From NCBI GenBank assembly GCA_947478315.1, contig CANJWF010000022.1:1-11587 (forward strand): a stretch of 11,587 bases of DNA. Reading direction: 5' to 3'. A model generated the notes under the pieces. The model ran no database searches. It was given only the letters and a program-made list of their open reading frames with translations, and was not told where the DNA came from. This document shows, one piece after another, positions 7,903-11,587 of the stretch. Origin of the DNA: Sphingobacteriaceae bacterium (GTDB lineage: Bacteria; Bacteroidota; Bacteroidia; Sphingobacteriales; Sphingobacteriaceae). The position numbers were made by a program, and so were the translations under genes. Each line of letters opens with the position of its first letter. Position 1 is the stretch's first letter.

Positions 7903-7925
7903 GTTAAATACTTTTTAAGGGTCGA

Positions 7926-9134
7926 TTATTTAATTTGATGACCCATTTTATCTCGCTTAGTTTGCAAGTAATGTTGGTTATGTTCATTGGCAGGTATTTC
8001 AATAGCAATGTTTTCAACAACACTAAGCCCATATCCGATAAGACCCGCCCTCTTGGTAGGATTGTTAGATAGGAGTCGCATGTTGCAGATACCTAAGTCT
8101 CTCAAAATTTGAGCCCCAATGCCGTAGTTTCGTTGATCGGGTTTAAATCCTAGTTCGATGTTAGCTTCTACCGTATCTCGCCCATTTTCTTGTAACTGAT
8201 AGGCTTTTAGTTTGTTAATAAGTCCTATGCCCCTGCCTTCTTGATTCATGTATAGTATTACTCCTTTGCCCGCTGCTTCAATCATTTCCATTGCACGATG
8301 CAATTGTGGACCGCAGTCGCATCGGCATGAACCAAAAATATCGCCCGTGATACACGAGCTATGCACTCTTACCAAAATGGCTTCTTCGGGAGCCCATGTG
8401 CCTTTTACAAGTGCTAAATGTTGTTCTCCCGTATTGATTTCAGTATAGGCTATTAGGTCAAAATCGCCCCATTCGGTGGGGAGTTTTACGGTAACTTCTT
8501 TTTTAATTAAGGTTTCATGTTTGAGTCGGTAGGCAATTAAGTCTTTGATGGTAATAATTTTTAGGTCGAATTTTTGTGCGATGCTTAGCAATTCGGGAAA
8601 ACGCGCCATTTCTCCATCTTCTTTCATAATTTCTACAATAACGCCTGCGGGTTCAAATCCTGCCAATCGTGCCAAATCTACTGCCGCTTCGGTGTGTCCC
8701 GCTCTGCGAAGTACACCCCCATCTTTTGCCTTCAGTGGAAAAATATGACCTGGGCGTCCGAGTTCTTCGGGTTTTGTTTTCGGATCAATAAGGGCTTTAA
8801 TCGTTTTTGAACGGTCAGATGCCGATATGCCTGTTGTGCAACCATGGCCTATTAAATCTATTGAAACGGTAAAATTAGTTTCGTGTGTTGCCGTATTATT
8901 GCCCACCATCAGGTGTAGGTCTAAGGCGTCGCATCTTTCTTCGGTAAGTGGGGTGCACACCAAACCTCTGCCGTGTGTAACCATGAAATTAACCATTTCT
9001 GGTGTGGCGTTGGCGGCTGCGGTTAAAAAATCACCTTCATTTTCGCGATCTTCATCGTCCATCACAATAATGGCTTTCCCTGCTTTTATGTCGGCGATGG
9101 CTTCTTCTATCGTGTTAGTTAGTTTTTTATTCAT
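7926..9134 (-). CDS. ribBA: Bifunctional RibBA: 3,4-dihydroxy-2-butanone-4-phosphate synthase / GTP cyclohydrolase II
   Basis: The protein catalyses both entry reactions of riboflavin (FMN/FAD) synthesis in the cytoplasm: ribulose 5-phosphate to dihydroxybutanone phosphate plus formate, and GTP to the diaminopyrimidine precursor. The 402-residue length is standard for the fusion. The RibB half (about 1-205) has the acidic metal/substrate loop DDEDRENEGDF (26-36), GRGLVCTPL (55-63), HGCTTGISASDRSKTI (97-112) and RPGHIFPL with RRAGHTEAAVDL (127-154). The RibA half (about 206-402) has the three zinc ligands Cys261, Cys272 and Cys274 with the same spacing as in E. coli RibA, YMNQEGRGIGL (295-305), Tyr312, and Asp333/Arg335 at the positions corresponding to the catalytic Asp/Arg. 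Both halves look active. The ATG at 9134 leads straight into the conserved N-terminus. No other rib gene is nearby. A hairpin-rich leader precedes it, but I do not see an FMN riboswitch. Confidence 0.97.
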   Translation of the reverse strand: MNKKLTNTIEEAIADIKAGKAIIVMDDEDRENEGDFLTAAANATPEMVNFMVTHGRGLVCTPLTEERCDALDLHLMVGNNTATHETNFTVSIDLIGHGCTTGISASDRSKTIKALIDPKTKPEELGRPGHIFPLKAKDGGVLRRAGHTEAAVDLARLAGFEPAGVIVEIMKEDGEMARFPELLSIAQKFDLKIITIKDLIAYRLKHETLIKKEVTVKLPTEWGDFDLIAYTEINTGEQHLALVKGTWAPEEAILVRVHSSCITGDIFGSCRCDCGPQLHRAMEMIEAAGKGVILYMNQEGRGIGLINKLKAYQLQENGRDTVEANIELGFKPDQRNYGIGAQILRDLGICNMRLLSNNPTKRAGLIGYGLSVVENIAIEIPANEHNQHYLQTKRDKMGHQIK

Positions 9135-9190
9135 CTGTGTAGGGGTTTTTGCAAATGCTTTGCGAAAGTGCTAAAACTTTCACAAACGTA
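9135..9190 (-). promoter_or_regulatory. ribBA leader with -7-like box and adjacent hairpins
   Basis: Reading the - strand towards ribBA, TACGTTTG (9190-9183) fits the Bacteroidota -7 consensus TAnnTTTG, though no TTG lies at the expected -33 distance. Just downstream, GAAAGT/ACTTTC (9181-9176 with 9169-9164) forms a hairpin with a 6-nt loop. GCAAA/TTTGC (9163-9159 with 9155-9151) forms a second hairpin directly against it. The first stem can extend by U-G and G-C pairs using bases of the second, so the two compete at the base. This is a possible leader control element. Confidence 0.35.
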
Positions 9191-9243
9191 ATGTCAAGTA
9201 CTTGTTATTTATGCGAATTTGGGTTAAAAGATGCCCAATACGG

Positions 9244-9273
9244 CAGTTTTAGCAAATAGATTGTCTAAAACTG
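9244..9273. repeat. 9-bp hairpin CAGTTTTAG / CTAAAACTG
   Basis: CAGTTTTAG (9244-9252) pairs perfectly with CTAAAACTG (9265-9273) around a 12-nt loop. It lies inside the outer arms of the compound element and upstream of ribBA. The CTAAAACT core also occurs at 9171-9178, giving three copies in about 100 bp. Confidence 0.55.
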
Positions 9274-9280
9274 TGCTGGG

Positions 9281-9306
9281 GTCATCCTGAACTTGATTCA
9301 GGATCT
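9281..9306 (+). repeat. REP-like unit 1, CCTGAA subtype, forward
   Basis: A 26-nt unit that begins GTCAT and ends ATCT, with 6-bp arms CCTGAA/TTCAGG around a CTTGA loop; the palindrome extends to 8 bp (ATCCTGAA/TTCAGGAT). I recall similar GTCATCCTGAA-type repeats from several bacterial genomes. Confidence 0.75.
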
Positions 9307-9359
9307 ATTAGATTGGGGTGCAATTCAAATTGTCGGGATGGGATTTTCAAGGATGAAAT

Positions 9360-9385
9360 GTCATTGCGGGCTTCACCCGCAATCT
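9360..9385 (+). repeat. REP-like unit 2, TGCGGG subtype, forward
   Basis: Same 26-nt architecture as unit 1 (GTCAT start, ATCT end, 6-bp arms, 5-nt loop) but with arms TGCGGG/CCCGCA and loop CTTCA. It is exactly complementary to unit 3. Confidence 0.78.
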
Positions 9386-9415
9386 ATCTGTTGACTTGTC
9401 CTGAAATAGACTTAC

Positions 9416-9441
9416 AGATTGCGGGTGAAGCCCGCAATGAC
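9416..9441 (-). repeat. REP-like unit 3, TGCGGG subtype, reverse
   Basis: Exact reverse complement of unit 2 at all 26 positions, 30 nt away. The two can pair with each other or fold separately, as in paired REP (BIME) arrangements. Confidence 0.78.
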
Positions 9442-9499
9442 GTGATGGACGAATTTAATGCGTTTAAACTGTTTCGCGACAATGTGAATTGCACCCCTT

Positions 9500-9525
9500 A
9501 CATTGCGGATCAAGTTCAGGATGAC
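9500..9525 (-). repeat. REP-like unit 4, chimeric subtype, reverse
   Basis: Read on the - strand, the first half matches the CCTGAA subtype (GTCAT, CCTGAA, CTTGA). The second half is TCCGCA followed by ATGT, resembling the closing arm of the TGCGGG subtype. Its own arms therefore no longer pair, but its first half still pairs with unit 1. Confidence 0.65.
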
Positions 9526-9598
9526 CACTTTTTTTAGATACCGCTAATAATTTGATGGTCCCTCTAACCTTTTTATAGAATTTGAACCCAAATTCGCA

Positions 9599-9994
9599 TT
9601 ATTTATATTGCGCTAACCAGCGTAAGGCTTTTTCTTTGTTGCCAAAAATTTCTGTGGGCACCCTACTTTTTTTAAAAGTGAATATGACATTTGCGACAAT
9701 ACGTGCTACAAAATTATCCATTACCATCGCGATTGCGATAATGTTAATGAAAGGTTCTTCGGTAGCGTAATATTCATGGGTTTCTTTGCTCACATTGATA
9801 GCGTTATTGACCAATACCAACACGGGAACAGCTTTTTCTTCAGCACCTGATGCTATTTTTCGGTCTGCTACCAATTGTTTAGCCATTTGTAGACTTACTT
9901 CATTGATAGATGGATTTAAACTTTGTACCACAATGTCATCCTCTAGCCAGGTTTCGGCATAGGCACTTTTTACGTAATTTTCTTTATCGGGCAT
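9599..9994 (-). CDS. DUF7793-like (STAS/SEC14-like) protein, copy 1
   Basis: A 131-residue soluble protein. The C-terminal half shows the pattern I associate with DUF7793/STAS-SEC14-like proteins of Bacteroidota: a strand PVLVLVNNAI, then SKETHEYYATEEP, a hydrophobic strand (INIIAIAMVM), DNFVARIVANVIF, then VPTEIFGNKEKALRWL. That matches the family run of an 'ARxYxAGEE-like' helix, a core strand, a 'S.xSR.xGNFF-like' helix and PTRLF...A..WL. The fold resembles anti-sigma-factor antagonists, but the biological role is not established and I see no catalytic residues. It is 115/131 identical to the second copy. Its stop codon touches the compound palindrome, which may shape the end of its mRNA. 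Upstream, 105 AT-rich bases separate it from the divergent oxoamine synthase remnant. The assignment is from pattern memory, not a search. Confidence 0.8.
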   Translation of the reverse strand: MPDKENYVKSAYAETWLEDDIVVQSLNPSINEVSLQMAKQLVADRKIASGAEEKAVPVLVLVNNAINVSKETHEYYATEEPFINIIAIAMVMDNFVARIVANVIFTFKKSRVPTEIFGNKEKALRWLAQYK

Positions 9995-10099
9995 GTAACT
10001 GATTTAATACAATTTATTGCTTGGTTTACAATAGTCAAGCATTTTTTTATCAAAAGTAGCCTAAAATCAATTTAATATTGAATTAAAATCATTTTTACT

Positions 10100-10501
10100 A
10101 TGAAAAAAAACTTGACTTTATTAATGAAATAATACAACGCGCACAAGCGACTGGGATTACTCATATTGACGTTGAAAAATCACCTCTGAGTGGCAGGCTC
10201 TTTAGCCTAAATGCAGCGTCTATTTTAAATTTCGCCTCCTGTAGTTACTTGGGTTTAGAAACCGACGAAAGGCTTAAAGCGGCAGCCATCGATGCCATTG
10301 TGCACCATGGCATGAGCTATTCATCTTCTCGAGCCTATCTTTCTAACCCTTTGTATGCCGAGTTAGAACATGAATTGGCGGCTATGTTTGGCACTTCGGT
10401 AGTGTTTTTTGCTTAGCTGTAGTACAAGTACACTAGGGGCGATGGCATCGACATGGGCTACCCGATATTTCGAACTCTCGCACGCCTATTTTTTTTATTG
10501 A
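10100..10501 (+). pseudogene. Remnant of an alpha-oxoamine synthase (BioF/KBL-like) gene
   Basis: Only the N-terminal third of a PLP-dependent alpha-oxoamine synthase-type gene remains (intact members are about 390-430 residues). Frame 10111-10416 reads NFASCSYLGLETDERLKAAA, then SSSRAYLSNPLYAELEHELA and AMFGTSVVFFA, ending at TAG 10414. These match the family's N-terminal 'NFxSxxYLGL' and 'SSRxxxG...ELE..LA' segments. The reading resumes one frame later from 10415 as SCSTSTLGAMAS, again family-like. Removing one T from the run at 10405-10410 joins the two as VFLLSCSTSTLGAMAS. At the start, the ATG at 10100 is out of frame; one extra A in the run at 10103-10110 would give MKKKLDFINEII. Beyond about 10455 the family pattern disappears, so the PLP-lysine domain is gone. 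The specific substrate cannot be told from what is left. It lies between the two DUF7793-like copies, on the opposite strand. Confidence 0.82.
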
Positions 10502-10559
10502 TGTAGGAAAAGTAAGGTTTTTCGTTGCTTGGTTTTTGTCAATTCGTTGAAATTAGGAT

Positions 10560-10955
10560 TTATTTGTACTGTTGCAACCATCGTAAAGCTTTTTCTTTGT
10601 TGCCAAAAATTTCTGTAGGAACACTGCTTTTTTTAAAAGTAAATATGATACTTGCAACAAGACGGGCTACGAAGTTATCTATCACCATCGCAATTGCGAT
10701 AATGTTAATAAAAGGTTCTTCGGTAGCGTAATATTCATGGGTTTCTTTGTGGGCGTTGACAATGTTATTCACTAATAATAGGACAGGTACGGCTTTTTCT
10801 TCAGCACCTGATGCCATTTTTCGGTCTGCCACCAATTGTTTGGCCATTTGTAAATTTACTTCATTGATGTAGGGATTTAAACTTTGTACCACAATGTCAT
10901 CCTCCAGCCAAGTTTCGGCATAGATACTTTTTACGTAATTTTCTTTATGGGGCAT
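10560..10955 (-). CDS. DUF7793-like (STAS/SEC14-like) protein, copy 2
   Basis: A 131-residue paralogue of the gene at 9599-9994, differing at 16 positions, mostly conservative and concentrated in the segment VLLLVNNIVNAHKETHEYY. The core blocks DNFVARLVASIIF and VPTEIFGNKEKALRWLQQYK are kept, and the two proteins have exactly the same length. Similarity between the loci stops close to the start and stop codons, so the duplicated unit is essentially the gene itself. It lies 21 bp downstream of a probable 52-codon gene and in line with the partial gene at the right edge, so it may be the last gene of an operon. This would make it the resident copy and 9599-9994 the derived one, though that is inference. 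Function as for copy 1: a probable STAS-like regulatory or binding domain, role unknown. Confidence 0.8.
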   Translation of the reverse strand: MPHKENYVKSIYAETWLEDDIVVQSLNPYINEVNLQMAKQLVADRKMASGAEEKAVPVLLLVNNIVNAHKETHEYYATEEPFINIIAIAMVIDNFVARLVASIIFTFKKSSVPTEIFGNKEKALRWLQQYK

Positions 10956-10976
10956 ATTGTATTGTTTGTGGTGTGC

Positions 10977-11135
10977 TCAAATGAACGAAACACTTGAGGA
11001 TGGTTTCTCAAAAATTGCCCTATATAATCGTTGGGCTTTTATGATACCTAATTTTTTGATACAGTCTAATACACCAATAAACATTGCTATGTAAAAGCTT
11101 TGATAAAAATTTAAACTGTTTTTCTTGGCAAACAT
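10977..11135 (-). CDS. Possible small protein, 52 residues (unknown)
   Basis: An ATG at 11135 opens a 52-residue frame, MFAKKNSLNFYQSFYIAMF to SSSVSFI, ending at TGA 10977. It sits 26 bp after the stop of the gene at the right edge and 21 bp before the second DUF7793-like gene, filling a gap that would otherwise be unexplained. The middle (DCIKKLGIIKAQRLYRAIFE) looks like a basic amphipathic helix. There is no signal peptide. I recognise no family; a chance frame of this length cannot be ruled out. Confidence 0.42.
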   Translation of the reverse strand: MFAKKNSLNFYQSFYIAMFIGVLDCIKKLGIIKAQRLYRAIFEKPSSSVSFI

Positions 11136-11161
11136 TCAAATCTTTGTTAGGGTTAATAACT

Positions 11162-11587
11162 TTAACAAAGGTTATTTGATTCGGGTAGTTTAATAGCATA
11201 CAATATCATATTGGAACTTTCTCCCGAAGGGGGAAATACCATTGTTGCTAATACGTGTCCTAGATGTATATTATTTAATTTGACGTTTAACCAACCATTA
11301 AATCCTTTCATTGACATTTTTTCAATAAATCCGTTGAAATCATCGAAAAATATATCAATTTTTTGCCCTTTGATATTCGGAATAGTTTTTTCGCTTGTTT
11401 GAAAAAAAATAACCACGTCATCTTTGTCTGTCCCAATTAGTATAGTTCGTTTAATATCAAAAGTGGCTAATAAATTGCTTAGTAAATTGTTGGAAATTGC
11501 CTTGTCTTGTAATTTTTCGTTTAAGGTATTGATTGCTACGGAAAAAAAATTTTGAATAGACTTAATGTTAGACGTAAGGGCAAGTCT
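11162..11587 (-). CDS. C-terminal part of an unrecognised protein, cut by the window edge
   Basis: The frame is open from the window edge to TAA at 11162, giving 141 residues of the C-terminus; the true start lies beyond 11587. A GTG at 11416 begins the longest ATG/GTG/TTG-started frame, but the reading continues convincingly upstream, so it is probably internal. Visible segments are KSIQNFFSVAINTLNEKL (helical), LLATFDIKRTILIGTDKDD, VVIFFQTSEKTIPNIKGQK, then IDIFFDDFNGFIEKM and LATMVFPPSGESSNMILYA. The alternation of strands and helices suggests a compact alpha/beta or PAS-like sensory domain, but I cannot name a family and no catalytic motif is visible. It is probably first in a small operon with the 52-codon frame and the DUF7793-like gene downstream. 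Confidence 0.7.
   Translation of the reverse strand, partial: RLALTSNIKSIQNFFSVAINTLNEKLQDKAISNNLLSNLLATFDIKRTILIGTDKDDVVIFFQTSEKTIPNIKGQKIDIFFDDFNGFIEKMSMKGFNGWLNVKLNNIHLGHVLATMVFPPSGESSNMILYAIKLPESNNLC

Larger units (their letters stand above)
7564..7925. other. Intergenic region with palindromic element, no credible gene
   Basis: This 362-bp gap between the convergent tamB and ribBA genes has no protein-like ORF. It contains two inverted repeats (listed separately). It is bounded by two imperfect copies of a GGGTCG-ATTATTTA motif at about 7584-7608 and 7911-7929, the second overlapping the ribBA stop. From about 7747 to 7880 I see nothing recognisable. The layout suggests a short interspersed repeat or remnant insertion. 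No T-rich terminator follows tamB directly. Confidence 0.5.
9211..9599. repeat. Compound nested palindromic (REP/BIME-like) element
   Basis: Four inverted-repeat pairs nest around a common centre near 9402. They are: 9211-9225 with 9585-9599 (15 bp, perfect); 9280-9297 with 9509-9526 (18 bp, perfect); 9315-9335 with 9477-9497 (21 bp, one mismatch); and 9360-9385 with 9416-9441 (26 bp, perfect). The spacers between arms are not complementary, so conserved blocks are separated by diverged sequence. Two of the pairs are themselves made of small palindromic units listed separately. The element fills the gap between ribBA and the first DUF7793-like gene, its right end touching that gene's stop codon. 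If transcribed it would fold into one long branched hairpin. No transposase gene is in the window. Confidence 0.85.

Noticed and set aside
7541..7907. Two open frames of 60-64 residues, one per strand, between tamB and ribBA
   Set aside because: Both run through the hairpins, one overlaps the end of tamB, and neither has protein-like composition or a family match.
8827..9174. 115-residue + strand frame opposite ribBA
   Set aside because: It is the shadow of a strongly conserved enzyme gene; composition is Ser/Ala/Val-rich as expected of antisense.
9135..9280. FMN riboswitch upstream of ribBA
   Set aside because: I looked for the conserved multi-stem RFN pattern on the - strand and found only short unrelated hairpins.
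9281..9525. CRISPR array
   Set aside because: The 26-nt units are only four, alternate in orientation, are palindromic and lack regular spacers; no cas gene is present.
9313..9537. 74-residue open frame inside the compound palindrome
   Set aside because: It is a translation through the REP-like units (SLRASPAI... and its mirror IAGEARND), so the open frame follows from the repeats and not from coding.
10017..10535. 11-bp direct repeat TTGCTTGGTTT on both sides of the oxoamine synthase remnant
   Set aside because: It could mark an insertion, but it is short, in AT-rich sequence, and does not coincide with either end of the remnant or of the duplicated genes.
9582..10731. Similar + strand frames of 62-68 residues opposite the ends of both DUF7793-like genes
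   Set aside because: They resemble each other only because the genes they lie opposite are duplicates; the - strand frames are full-length and family-like.

Overview
The window looks like a chromosomal segment of an AT-rich member of the Bacteroidota. The evidence is the short lipoproteins with Lys- and acid-rich residues after the lipidated Cys, a roughly 1,500-residue Bacteroidota-type TamB divergent from tsaD, a fused RibBA, paired DUF7793-like proteins, and a TAnnTTTG-type promoter box. Nothing in the sequence allows a genus call.

Region 1 (1-2040, + strand) is a compact array in which short lipoprotein genes alternate with tiny genes for a Trp-rich 'WWW' protein: lipoprotein A, WWW1, lipoprotein B, WWW2, lipoprotein C. 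It ends at a strong hairpin terminator. The lipoproteins are diverged paralogues. The two WWW genes are about 81% identical in protein and share a perfect 63-bp stretch. I recognise no characterised function; this is the best candidate here for an undescribed system.

Region 2 (2038-7563) is housekeeping. tsaD (tRNA t6A synthesis, - strand) and tamB (envelope assembly, + strand) diverge from a 36-bp gap. Region 3 (7564-7925) has no credible gene. It carries two clear hairpin structures and is bounded by imperfect direct repeats, as expected of a small interspersed or inserted element. Region 4 (7926-9134, - strand) is ribBA, encoding the two entry enzymes of riboflavin synthesis, with a hairpin-rich leader.

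Region 5 (9211-9599) is a compound nested palindrome of about 390 bp. It is built from four copies of a 26-nt REP-like unit (two forward, two reverse) plus two further nested inverted-repeat pairs. One of the four units is a chimera of the two subtypes present.

Region 6 (9599-11587) holds two DUF7793-like (STAS/SEC14-like) genes, 88% identical in protein, on the - strand. Between them is a decayed 5' fragment of an alpha-oxoamine synthase (BioF/KBL-like) gene on the + strand, with breaks at homopolymer runs. Upstream of the second copy lie a probable 52-codon gene and the 3' end of an unrecognised gene cut by the window edge; all three are on the - strand and closely spaced.
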